From positions 124,001 to 188,000 of the forward strand of contig JAFKEE010000025.1 in assembly GCA_017307505.1 (NCBI GenBank): a stretch of 64,000 nt of DNA. Reading direction: 5' to 3'. This document shows positions 32,313-40,660 of this stretch, one piece after another. Every line of letters starts with the position of its first letter. The stretch's first letter is position 1. The stretch comes from Acidobacteriota bacterium. Lineage in GTDB: Bacteria; Acidobacteriota; Terriglobia; Bryobacterales; Bryobacteraceae. A program made the position numbers and the translations under genes. The notes beneath the pieces were generated by a model. That model searched no databases, was not told the origin of the DNA, and saw nothing but the letters and a program-made list of their open reading frames with translations.

Positions 32313-33473
32313 TTAGAAGGACAACCCAATCACCAGCTCAACGGAATTGGGGTTGGTTCCCGGCGACCAGGAGTAGGCCTTGCTATCGCGCTGCCAACGC
32401 GTATAACGAAACGCCGGCGCCAACCTCAGCCCGCCCAGCCGAGTTTCGACACCCCCCCCTACGGTAATACCTAGCGGCGATGGCCGGTAGCCATTGAGAT
32501 TCCCGGAGAGTCGGAACGACGGGCCACCTTCCACAAATGGCGTCCAGCCGCTGCGTGCACCCAGCCGATACTTTGCCAGCAACGGAATCTGCCAGGTAAG
32601 GACAGTCAGCCGGGATGAATCCTGGCCGTTTTCACCTTGCCGCAGTGGCTTATAGATTCCATCTGCCTCCACAGAGAAACCGTATGCCAGCCGCAACTCC
32701 GCGCTCACACCAACCAGGAAATGGGTGCGCTCCGGACGCTGTGCACCATCGGGCCACCGCGCAAATTCATGATTCAGCCCGAAGCCGCCCAACGCGCCCA
32801 ACAGGAAGCGCCTTTCTCCAGTCCGGCCCGGATTGAAATACGTGTCGTAGGTGACACTCGTGAGGAGCTCGAGTTGGTCCGGCCTGGTGTGCTGACGCCC
32901 GTCAGAAGTCTCACGCTGCCATCGGGTGTACCGCAACGACGGCGCAATACGGAGCCGGCGCCACTGGTAGGAGACGCCTGCGCCAGTTGTGAAACCGAAC
33001 CGCGAGGGCTCCGCGCTGCCTGCGTCCTCCTGCGTGCGAACCGACGGGCCGGCCTCAACAAACGGCCGGAGTGCGCCGGAAAACCAGGCGCGAGGCACGT
33101 TGTATTTCAGCAGTATCGGAAATTGCCAGGCGCGTACCGCAGTCCACTCATTTTTGTAAACGATATCCCCCGTGCTCAGGTATTGCCTGTAATCTTCGGT
33201 CATCTTCATCGGACGATGCAGGACATTGAGGTCCAGCGACAACGCCTCGTTAATGCGTGCTTGGAGGACCCCGCCAAAGAGGAAGGAGTGCGGCCCGGAG
33301 AGCCGCTTAGCCAATATGGGCGGGTTGATTGGGTCGCCGGCGTACGAATAGATATCCGGCGGGAAATGGTTCGAAATGTTCGTGCCCGCTATGACGCCGA
33401 ATGAAATCCGCTGGCCCAGAGCCGGAAACAGGGCGACGCACAGCACACAAATGGCGCGCTGATGGATGCGCAT
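32313..33473 (-). CDS. Outer-membrane protein made of two tandem beta-barrel repeats
   Basis: This 386-residue protein has a signal peptide (1-20, ending FPALG) and two homologous halves. They cover about residues 23-210 and 223-386, each the size of an 8-stranded OmpA/PorT-like barrel. Matching blocks are AWQFPILLKYNVP (115-127) with TWQIPLLAKYRLG (293-305), RPFVEAGPSVR (136-146) with TPFVEGGPSFR (311-321), and LRIAPSLRYTRWQRE (174-188) with LRLAPAFRYTRWQRD (349-363). The protein ends VELVIGLSF with the terminal Phe typical of outer-membrane proteins. It could form two small barrels or one 16-stranded barrel. It is unrelated in sequence to its CoA/NAD-pathway neighbours. Confidence 0.85.
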   Translation of the reverse strand: MRIHQRAICVLCVALFPALGQRISFGVIAGTNISNHFPPDIYSYAGDPINPPILAKRLSGPHSFLFGGVLQARINEALSLDLNVLHRPMKMTEDYRQYLSTGDIVYKNEWTAVRAWQFPILLKYNVPRAWFSGALRPFVEAGPSVRTQEDAGSAEPSRFGFTTGAGVSYQWRRLRIAPSLRYTRWQRETSDGRQHTRPDQLELLTSVTYDTYFNPGRTGERRFLLGALGGFGLNHEFARWPDGAQRPERTHFLVGVSAELRLAYGFSVEADGIYKPLRQGENGQDSSRLTVLTWQIPLLAKYRLGARSGWTPFVEGGPSFRLSGNLNGYRPSPLGITVGGGVETRLGGLRLAPAFRYTRWQRDSKAYSWSPGTNPNSVELVIGLSF

Positions 33474-33535
33474 ACTGGCACTACCGACGCGCCGTCCACC
33501 GGCACAGTTTCAGAAAAACTCCAGGCGCTTTTGGA

Positions 33536-34249
33536 TTATATTGGCCGCAATCCGCCCGCGGTAATCGTGATCTCCTCGCCGTCGTCTTTCCGCAACAGCA
33601 GGAACCCGTCCGGAGTCAGTCCGGCTGTGGTCCCAATGACGTCGCCGCCCGGCAACTCCACCTTCACCCGCTTGCCCGACACATACGTCGACGCACTGGC
33701 GAACAACCGCAGGATCGCGGTCACACCGCTGGTCTCCAGAATCTCGATGTGCGTATCCACCGAGGCCGCAATCGCCTTCAACAGAACCTGCTTGTTGTGG
33801 ATCCGGTCCGTCTCGCGCGCCAGCGACGTCGCAATGCTCTTCACATCGTCCGGAAATTCCTGCTGGCTGACGTTCAGCCCGATCCCCGCCAGCACCGCGC
33901 CGGCGTGCCATTGCGCCAGGATCCCCACCAGCTTGCGCTCGCCCACCATCACGTCGTTGGGCCAGCGCAGGTCCACGCTGACGCCCGCGAACATCTGGAG
34001 CGCATCCGCCACCGCCACGCCCACCGCCATGGTCACCATGGGCAGGTCGCGCATCTCCACCCTGGGCCGCAGGATCATCGTGAAGTACAGCCCGCCGTCG
34101 TTGGAGTGCCAGGTCCGCCCCAGCCGGCCCTGCCCTGCCGTCTGAACATCGGCGCCGACAATCGTCCCCGCCGGACATCCCTCAGCCGCCAGTTCCGCTG
34201 CGCGGTGCATCGTCGAATCGATGCTCTGATGCCACTCGATCTGTCTCAT
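33536..34249 (-). CDS. birA: Biotin-[acetyl-CoA-carboxylase] ligase BirA (catalytic only)
   Basis: This 237-residue biotin protein ligase attaches biotin to the carboxyl carrier protein of acetyl-CoA carboxylase. The adenylate-binding motif GQGRLGRTWHS matches the family GRGRxGR-W signature. LRWPNDVMVGERKLVGIL with the catalytic Lys and VLAGIGLNVSQ follow, then a C-terminal SH3-like domain. There is no N-terminal HTH, so it is the non-repressor class. The start ATG at 34249 overlaps the nadC stop (ATGA). Confidence 0.95.
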   Translation of the reverse strand: MRQIEWHQSIDSTMHRAAELAAEGCPAGTIVGADVQTAGQGRLGRTWHSNDGGLYFTMILRPRVEMRDLPMVTMAVGVAVADALQMFAGVSVDLRWPNDVMVGERKLVGILAQWHAGAVLAGIGLNVSQQEFPDDVKSIATSLARETDRIHNKQVLLKAIAASVDTHIEILETSGVTAILRLFASASTYVSGKRVKVELPGGDVIGTTAGLTPDGFLLLRKDDGEEITITAGGLRPI

Positions 34250-35085
34250 GCCAGGGTCAGCCGGAAATTGATATCCATCGCCCGCGCCGAATGCGTGATC
34301 GAGCCGCTGGAAACGTAATCCGCCCCAGCTTCCGCATACGCCCGCACAGTCTCCAGCATGATGCCGCCCGAAAGCTCCACCGTGGCCCGGCCCGCGATGT
34401 GCGCGATCCACTGCCGCGCTTCGTCCGGAGTCAGGTTGTCCAGCAGCAGCCGGGTCGCACCGCAGGCCAGCGCCTCGTCGAGCTCCTCCATCGTCCGCAC
34501 TTCAATCTCCGCCGGAATCGGCTGGCCCTTCACGGCCTCCAGCGCCGCGCGCACGCCGCCGGCCGCCGTAATGTGGTTGTTCTTGATGAGAATCGCGTCG
34601 AACAGGCCCATGCGGTGGTTCGTCACCCCACCGGCCGCCGCCGCCATCTTTTCCAGGATCCGCAGGCCCGGCGTGGTCTTGCGCGTATCCAGCACCTTGC
34701 ACTTCGTGCCGGCCACGGCCTGGACGAACTGCGAAGCCAGCGTCGCCACGCCGCTCAGCCGTTGGACGAAGTTCAGCGCGGTCCGCTCGCAACGCAGCAA
34801 AGTCCGGGCATGCCCCTCCACACGGGCCAGACAGTCGCCCGGCACCACGGCGGAGCCACTCGGCTTCAGAATCTCCAGCGTGACTCCATCGCCGCCCAGG
34901 CCGTAGACCACTTCCAACAACTCGATGCCCGCCACCACCATCGGCTCGCGGGCAAAGAAGGCGCCCGACGCCTGACGGGCGCCGGGCACGGTGAGTTCGC
35001 TGGTGATGTCGCCGAGGCCGATGTCTTCTTCCATCGCCCGAGCCACGGCGTTCATCACCTGTGGATGCGTAATGTCGAAGTCCAT
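34246..35085 (-). CDS. nadC: Nicotinate-nucleotide pyrophosphorylase (carboxylating) NadC
   Basis: This 279-residue quinolinate phosphoribosyltransferase converts quinolinate and PRPP to nicotinate mononucleotide in NAD synthesis. Typical signatures are MEEDIGLGDITSELTVP near the N-terminus, LNFVQRLSGVATLASQFV, KVLDTRKTTPGLR and GLFDAILIKNNHI. The C-terminal IELSGG-type barrel segment appears as VELSGGIMLETVRAYAEAGADYVSSG. Its start overlaps the valS stop and its stop overlaps the birA start, so the three are translationally coupled. Confidence 0.97.
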   Translation of the reverse strand: MDFDITHPQVMNAVARAMEEDIGLGDITSELTVPGARQASGAFFAREPMVVAGIELLEVVYGLGGDGVTLEILKPSGSAVVPGDCLARVEGHARTLLRCERTALNFVQRLSGVATLASQFVQAVAGTKCKVLDTRKTTPGLRILEKMAAAAGGVTNHRMGLFDAILIKNNHITAAGGVRAALEAVKGQPIPAEIEVRTMEELDEALACGATRLLLDNLTPDEARQWIAHIAGRATVELSGGIMLETVRAYAEAGADYVSSGSITHSARAMDINFRLTLA

Positions 35086-37772
35086 CAGGCCCCCAGGTCC
35101 GCCAGGGCCGCCTGGCTCTTCGCCAGTTGAGCCTCGTACTCGGCCAGCTTTGAGCGGATGCCGTCAATGACATGCGCCGGAGCCTTCGCCACGAACGCCT
35201 CGGAGCCCAGCTGCTTCTGGCTGTTCTGAATCACCTTTTGCAGCTGGTCGATTTCCTTCACCAGACGTCCGCGCACGGCGTCGACCTGAGCGCCGCTCAG
35301 CTTCAACACCATCTCGAAGTCGTTGGTGGCCCGCGAAGCGCCGGCAGACTTCTCCGCCCCGGCCGCGCCCACTTCGAACTTCGTATTCGTCAGCGCCTGC
35401 AAGAGCGGAAGCTCGGTCGCACCCAGCATCGCAGCCGTCTCGTTGGCCGGATACAGGAACCCGTCCTGCGTCGCCTTCGGATCCAGCTTCTGGTCCGCCC
35501 GCAGGCCGCGCGCCGCCACCGTCATCTCCTGCAGCAGCGCAAAGGCCGCCGCGCCCTGCGGATCCGCCGTGGAATCCTGCGCCTGCGGGAACGCCGCCAG
35601 ACAGATCGACTCCGGCAGCCGGCCCGATTTCTTCAACAACCGCTGCCATAGCTCCTCGGTGAGGAACGGCATCACCGGATGCAGCAGCCTCAGCGCGAAT
35701 TCAAACACCGTGAGCAAATTCCGCAGGTGCGCATGCGGGTGCTCGCCCTGCTGGATGCGGAACTTCTTCACTTCCAGGTACCAGTCGCAGAACTCGTCCC
35801 AGAGGAAGCCCCAGATCAGGTCCGCCACCTCGTGATAACGGAAGTTCTCCTGCGCTGCGTGGATCTTCGCCGCCGTCTCGTTCAGACGGTGGAAAATCCA
35901 GCGGTCCTCCAGCGGCAGCACCCCTTCAATGCGCTCCGCCGGAGCCACGTGGCTCGCCAGCGTCTCGATCTCCAGGCTCTCGACGCCCACCTTCTCCATC
36001 TGCAGGAAGATGAAGCGCGCCGCATTCCAGATCTTGTTGCAGAACGCGCGCGAGCTCACCATGCGCTCTTCACTGAGCACGATATCGGTGCCCGGAGCCG
36101 CCCCGCGCAACAGCGCGAAGCGCACGGCGTCTGTCCCGTACTGCTCCGTCACCACCAGCGGATCGATCGTGTTGCCCTTCGTCTTCGACATCTTCTGCCG
36201 CTCGGCGTCGCGCACCAGGCCGTGAATGTACACAGTCCTGAACGGCACGTCGCCCATGCACTCGATGCCGAGCATGATCATGCGCGCTACCCAGAAGAAC
36301 AGAATGTCGAAGCCGGTGATCAGCAGGGTCGTCGGATAGTAGGCCGCCAGTTCCGGAGTCTTGTCCGGCCAGCCCAGCGTCGAGAACGGCCACAGGCCGC
36401 TGGAGAACCAGGTATCCAGCACATCGGGATCCTGGGTAATGCCAGCGGAGCCGCACTTCGGGCACGCCGTCAGATCTTCCCGCGACACCGACACTTCGCC
36501 GCATTCGCCGCAGTGCCACGCCGGAATGCGATGGCCCCACCACAACTGGCGCGACACGCACCAGTCGCGGATGTTGTACATCCACTCGTAGTAGGTCTTC
36601 GACCAGTTCTCCGGCACGAAGACGATGCGGCCTTCCTCCACCGCCTTGATGGCCGGTTCGGCCAGCGGCTTCATCTTGCAGAACCACTGCTTGGACACCA
36701 GCGGCTCCACAATGGTCTTGCAGCGCTGGCAGCGGCCGATACTCAACTGGTGCGGCGCCGTCTGCACCAGCAACCCCTGCTCATCCAGATCCGCCAGCAC
36801 GCGCTTGCGCGCCTCAAACCGGTCGAGCCCCGCATAGGCGCCGGCCTCCGGGGTCATCTCCCCGCTCAGGCCGATCACCTTCACGTGCGGCAGGTTGTGG
36901 CGCTTGCCTGCTTCGAAATCGTTCGGATCGTGCGTCGGGGTGACTTTCACCACACCCGTGCCGAACTTCGGATCCGCCAGTTCGTCGCAAATCACAGGGA
37001 TCTCGCGGCCCGTCAGCGGCAGGATCACGCTCTTGCCGTGCAGGTCGAAGTAGCGCTCATCTTCCGGATTCACGCACACCGCGGTATCGCCCAGCATCGT
37101 CTCGGGACGCGTGGTCGCCACGGTCACGAAGCGGCCCGGCATGTCCTTCACCGGATACTGGATGTGCCACAGGTTGCCCTGCGTCTCTTCGTGCACCACT
37201 TCCAGGTCCGACAGCGCCGTGTGGCACTGCGGACACCAGTTCACCATGTACTCGCCGCGGTAGATCAGGCCCTTTTCATAAAGCCGCACGAACGTCTCGC
37301 GCACCGCCCGCGAAAGGCCCTCATCCAGCGTGAAGCGGTTGCGCGACCAGTCGCACGAATCGCCCATGCGCTTCATCTGGTTGATGATGGTGCCGCCGTA
37401 CTGCTCTTTCCACTGCCACACCCGCTTGACGAACTCTTCCCGGCCCAGGTCGTGGCGCGTGATGTTCTCAGACGCCTTCAGCGCCCGCTCCACCACCATC
37501 TGGGTGGCGATGCCGGCGTGGTCCTGGCCCGGCAGCCACAACGTCTGGTCACCCTTCATGCGGTGCCACCGGGTGGTGACGTCAATCTCGGTATGCTCCA
37601 GCATGTGACCGATGTGCAGGCTGCCGGTCACGTTGGGCGGAGGAATCACCAGCGAAAACATCTCGCGGCCCTCGTGCTTGGAAGAGGGCGCATGGAAGAA
37701 TCCACGGTCAATCCACCACTGGGCCCAGTGCGGTTCAAACCGCTGAGGCTCATAGACTTTATCAAGCTGCAT
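35085..37772 (-). CDS. valS: Valyl-tRNA synthetase ValS
   Basis: This 895-residue class I aminoacyl-tRNA synthetase charges tRNA-Val. The HIGH motif is in PNVTGSLHIGHML (about 49-61) and KMSKTKGN is the second catalytic signature. The editing CP1 domain contains TTRPETMLGDTAVCVNPED. Two Cys pairs (WCPQCHTALSDLEVV and RCQRCKTIVEP) and CGECGEV...CPKCGSAG look like zinc ribbons. The C-terminal coiled coil (VKEIDQLQKVIQNSQ...) is the tRNA-binding arm typical of ValRS. A TAAAAT lies 12 nt before the ATG. No T-box leader is visible. Confidence 0.98.
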   Translation of the reverse strand: MQLDKVYEPQRFEPHWAQWWIDRGFFHAPSSKHEGREMFSLVIPPPNVTGSLHIGHMLEHTEIDVTTRWHRMKGDQTLWLPGQDHAGIATQMVVERALKASENITRHDLGREEFVKRVWQWKEQYGGTIINQMKRMGDSCDWSRNRFTLDEGLSRAVRETFVRLYEKGLIYRGEYMVNWCPQCHTALSDLEVVHEETQGNLWHIQYPVKDMPGRFVTVATTRPETMLGDTAVCVNPEDERYFDLHGKSVILPLTGREIPVICDELADPKFGTGVVKVTPTHDPNDFEAGKRHNLPHVKVIGLSGEMTPEAGAYAGLDRFEARKRVLADLDEQGLLVQTAPHQLSIGRCQRCKTIVEPLVSKQWFCKMKPLAEPAIKAVEEGRIVFVPENWSKTYYEWMYNIRDWCVSRQLWWGHRIPAWHCGECGEVSVSREDLTACPKCGSAGITQDPDVLDTWFSSGLWPFSTLGWPDKTPELAAYYPTTLLITGFDILFFWVARMIMLGIECMGDVPFRTVYIHGLVRDAERQKMSKTKGNTIDPLVVTEQYGTDAVRFALLRGAAPGTDIVLSEERMVSSRAFCNKIWNAARFIFLQMEKVGVESLEIETLASHVAPAERIEGVLPLEDRWIFHRLNETAAKIHAAQENFRYHEVADLIWGFLWDEFCDWYLEVKKFRIQQGEHPHAHLRNLLTVFEFALRLLHPVMPFLTEELWQRLLKKSGRLPESICLAAFPQAQDSTADPQGAAAFALLQEMTVAARGLRADQKLDPKATQDGFLYPANETAAMLGATELPLLQALTNTKFEVGAAGAEKSAGASRATNDFEMVLKLSGAQVDAVRGRLVKEIDQLQKVIQNSQKQLGSEAFVAKAPAHVIDGIRSKLAEYEAQLAKSQAALADLGA

Positions 37773-38160
37773 GGGAAACCTCTTATTTTATCACGCGGTG
37801 GGTTCCGGCCCTTGAAAACGGGGCGGTTCCGGCACACACCACGGCCTTGCCGCGCAGGTGGGGAGAGAGGGAGTTCGGCTCGCGGGGGAGCAGGCGGCTA
37901 GGCGCGACGCACGCCAGCCGCCACCGGTACAAGGACTCCGGCAGAGACAGGCGCAATGGACAGGAGACTCATCGGGATTCGCATGGGCGTCTCGCAGCAG
38001 CGAACACCAACAGTGTAGTCCCGAATCGGAAATCGGGCAAGACCCAAGGCATCGCGAAAATGTACTTCATCGAACAGATTCACATCCCAATCTCTTTCTA
38101 AATCTTAATAAACAGGTAGTGGAACCATTTTCTGCAAAATGCTAGACTAACTCCTCGTTA
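37773..38160. other. 388-bp divergent region between valS and the HTH-sensor gene
   Basis: No gene is supported. On the minus strand a TAAAAT precedes valS by 12 nt. On the plus strand TAGACT lies 12 nt before the ATG at 38161, with no SD in between. A weak CCCGA/TCGGG hairpin occurs near 38020. I see no T-box, riboswitch or RNA gene. Confidence 0.4.
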
Positions 38161-39429
38161 ATGGGCAAAGAGAGTCCAAGCCAGGAAGTATCTGCGCCGC
38201 CCCGCCTGCTGTCATCGTGGAAAGAGATAGCAGCCCTACTCGGCATTAGTGTCCGCACCGCGCAAATCTACGAGAAGACCCGCGGGCTTCCGGTGCAGCG
38301 CGACGGCAAGCGCGTCGCCGCCCTCGAATCCGACCTCATCGAATGGCGGCGCCGCCGTTTGAGCGAGATCTCCTGGTGGGCCAACGTCTTCATCCTGCAA
38401 CGAATCTCCGCCATTCTCGCCCTCGCCGTCCTTCTGCTTGGCGCCTTCGTGGCCTGGGACAAGCGTCACGCCTGGATCAAAAAAGCCCCCGCCTATGCTG
38501 TCTGGAACGGCACAACGCTCACGGCCACTGCCTCGGATGGAAGTACGGTCTGGCAACGTTCGTTCCCTTTTTTAGTCCCCGGTGATCCGGACACCGCCGG
38601 CCCACGAACTCCGTGGCTCGGCGATCTCGATCATGACGGGAGAACGGAAACAGTCAGCATTTACGCGCACAATCAACGGGAATCACTCGGCTGGGATCTC
38701 TATTGTTTCTCCTCCACCGGCGAGACCCTCTGGCAGCTTGCCATTTCAAAACGCGTCCAAAGTTGGACTAAGGAGTTTTCTCCCCCTTACGTGGTTCGCA
38801 GTTTCACAATATTCCCTTCACCCGACCACGACTCTACCCTTTGGACGGCAGCCGTCCTCGTCCATCACACAATGAGCCCCTCCGCCCTCCTGGTGGTCGA
38901 TTCAGCCGGACGCCTGCGGGGCGAGTACTGGCAAATGGGCCACATGAATGTCGTGCGTTCGGCTGATCTGAACAATGACGGAGTCTACGAACTTCTGGCG
39001 GGCGGCATCCGCGAATCCGACCGGCAGGCTGTTCTCCTCATCTTCGATCCCCGCAATGTCCACGGCACTCCGCCGCCCCCAGGCCCGTCGAGCCCGGTCC
39101 ACCTGCGCGGCATGCCCCCCGGAACAGAGAAGACGGTGGTCTACTTCCCCCGCACGCCCGTCAACCGCCGGAACGAGCCCTTCAACTTCGTAGAGACCAT
39201 GGACCTTGTCGGCAATCGCCTCCAGGTCACGGTGCACGAGACCCTGGCCGCCCAGAAAGGCTACCTGCTCTATACGTTGAACCGCCAGTTGCAGGCCGTC
39301 GACATCGCCCCGTCCGCCTCGTTCAACTCCGCCCTCATGCGGCTGAATGCCGAGCAGGAGATGGCTCGTGAGCTGGGCCCGGAAGGCCTCAACGCTCTCA
39401 AGAAACAGATCCGGATCGTCCATCCATAA
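38161..39429 (+). CDS. HTH DNA-binding domain fused through one membrane helix to an FG-GAP/VCBS-like sensor
   Basis: This 422-residue protein has an unusual domain order. Residues 16-66 form a MerR/excisionase-like helix-turn-helix (SSWKEIAALLGISVRTAQIYEKT... ALESDLIEWRRRR). A membrane helix follows at 77-99 (ILALAVLLLGAFVAW). The external part contains two Ca-binding-like DxDxDG motifs, DLDHDG (155-160) and DLNNDG (269-274), in a beta-propeller-like region recalling FG-GAP/VCBS repeats. The topology suggests a membrane-tethered one-component regulator sensing outside the cytoplasm. Target genes are unknown; it could regulate the divergent region or itself. The start at 38161 has no SD. Confidence 0.75.
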   Translation: MGKESPSQEVSAPPRLLSSWKEIAALLGISVRTAQIYEKTRGLPVQRDGKRVAALESDLIEWRRRRLSEISWWANVFILQRISAILALAVLLLGAFVAWDKRHAWIKKAPAYAVWNGTTLTATASDGSTVWQRSFPFLVPGDPDTAGPRTPWLGDLDHDGRTETVSIYAHNQRESLGWDLYCFSSTGETLWQLAISKRVQSWTKEFSPPYVVRSFTIFPSPDHDSTLWTAAVLVHHTMSPSALLVVDSAGRLRGEYWQMGHMNVVRSADLNNDGVYELLAGGIRESDRQAVLLIFDPRNVHGTPPPPGPSSPVHLRGMPPGTEKTVVYFPRTPVNRRNEPFNFVETMDLVGNRLQVTVHETLAAQKGYLLYTLNRQLQAVDIAPSASFNSALMRLNAEQEMARELGPEGLNALKKQIRIVHP

Positions 39430-39456
39430 GACCTGCGGTCCGCCGGCCTGGCGTAC

Positions 39457-39462
39457 TACAGT
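39457..39462 (+). promoter_or_regulatory. TACAGT -10-like box, leaderless spacing
   Basis: TACAGT ends exactly 6 nt before the ATG at 39469, with no SD between. The geometry is the same as at 5247 and 31571. No -35 is visible. Confidence 0.35.
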
Positions 39463-39468
39463 AGTCTC

Positions 39469-40641
39469 ATGCGCATTGCCGAAATCCAGCAAGCTCTTCG
39501 CGAGGAGGGGCTCGACGCCTGGCTGTTCTTCGACCACCACCACCGCGACCCCCTGGCTTACCGGGTTCTGCAATACGAACCGGCGCAGATGGTCACCCGC
39601 CGCTGGTATTACCTGATTCCCGCACAGGGCGAACCCGTCGGCCTGGTCCACAAGGTCGAGTCCAAAGTGCTCGGCGACCTGCCCGGAACCCGCCGCGAGT
39701 ACGCCGGCTGGATCCAGCAGCGCGAAGCCCTGGCAGCCCTGCTGGCCGGTTATAAGACCGTCGCCATGCAGTACTCGCCCAACTGCGCCGTGCCCTACGT
39801 GGCGAACGTCGATGGCGGGACCCTCGAACTCGTCCGCTCCACCGGTGTCGAGATCGTCACCTCCGCCAATCTCGTCCAACTCTTCGAAGCCCGCTGCTCC
39901 CAGGAACAGTACGAGTCGCACATGGCCGCCGGCGTGAAGGTCGATGCCATCCGCCGTGCCGCGTTCGCCAAGGTGAGTCAGGCGCTGGCATCCGGCACCA
40001 CCGTCACCGAGATCGAGATCCAGCAGTTCCTGCTCGACTCCTTCAAGGCGGAAGGCCTGTTCACGGACCATGGCCCCATCGTCGGCGTCAATGCCCATGC
40101 AGCCGACCCGCACTACTCGCCCTCCCCCGAGAACTGCGTCGCCATCAAACCCGGCGACCTGCTCCTGATCGACCTGTGGGCCAAGTTCGACAAGCCCGGC
40201 GCCATCTATTACGACATCACTTGGACCGGTTTCTGCGGAGCCGTACCCACCGATGCCATGCTGAATGTCTTCGCCGCGGTCACCGGCGCCCGCGATGCGG
40301 CCATCCAATGCGTGAAGGAGACAGTCGCTGCCGGCAGGACGCTGCAGGGTTATCAGGTGGACGACGCCTGCCGCAATCACCTCATCGAGAAGGGTCTGGC
40401 GGAGCACTTCTTCCACCGCACCGGCCATTCCATCGGCGAAGAGGTCCACGGCAATGGCGCCAATATGGACAACTACGAGACGCACGACGAGCGCCTCGTC
40501 ATCCCCGGCGCCTGCTTCTCCGTCGAGCCCGGTGTCTATTTGAGCGATTTCGGGATCCGCAGCGAGATCAACATGTTTCGTCACGAAGCATCAGCTGAAG
40601 TGACGGGTGAGATCCAGCGCGAACTGTTGCGTTTGATGTAG
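39469..40641 (+). CDS. M24 family metallopeptidase (Xaa-Pro aminopeptidase-like)
   Basis: This 390-residue cytoplasmic protein has an N-terminal creatinase-type domain (about 1-150) and a C-terminal pita-bread peptidase fold. The five metal ligands can be placed: Asp in LLLIDLWAKF, Asp in YYDITWTGF, His in HRTGHSIGEEV, Glu in FSVEPGVYL and Glu in IRSEINMF. It would remove N-terminal residues next to proline, or hydrolyse dipeptides like prolidase. There is no signal peptide. The last codons ATG-TAG lie inside a 26-bp inverted repeat shared with the convergent gene. Confidence 0.92.
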   Translation: MRIAEIQQALREEGLDAWLFFDHHHRDPLAYRVLQYEPAQMVTRRWYYLIPAQGEPVGLVHKVESKVLGDLPGTRREYAGWIQQREALAALLAGYKTVAMQYSPNCAVPYVANVDGGTLELVRSTGVEIVTSANLVQLFEARCSQEQYESHMAAGVKVDAIRRAAFAKVSQALASGTTVTEIEIQQFLLDSFKAEGLFTDHGPIVGVNAHAADPHYSPSPENCVAIKPGDLLLIDLWAKFDKPGAIYYDITWTGFCGAVPTDAMLNVFAAVTGARDAAIQCVKETVAAGRTLQGYQVDDACRNHLIEKGLAEHFFHRTGHSIGEEVHGNGANMDNYETHDERLVIPGACFSVEPGVYLSDFGIRSEINMFRHEASAEVTGEIQRELLRLM

Positions 40642-40660
40642 TCCCCACGGGGACTACATC
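40635..40660. repeat. Inverted repeat spanning the stop codons of two convergent genes
   Basis: The arms GATGTAGTCCCC (40635-40646) and GGGGACTACATC (40649-40660) are perfect around a 2-bp centre. Each arm includes the last codon ATG and the TAG stop of one of the two convergent genes. No T-run follows on either strand. It may act as a bidirectional 3'-end structure. Confidence 0.75.

Noticed and set aside
35679-37901. A 740-codon open frame on the plus strand
   Set aside because: It lies antisense to valS, which has all synthetase motifs. High GC and third-position bias keep the opposite frame open, and the translation is Arg/His/Gln-rich without domains.
37773-38160. Possible T-box leader before valS
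   Set aside because: The best -10 is only 12 nt from the ATG, and there is no specifier loop, T-box sequence or terminator/antiterminator pair.
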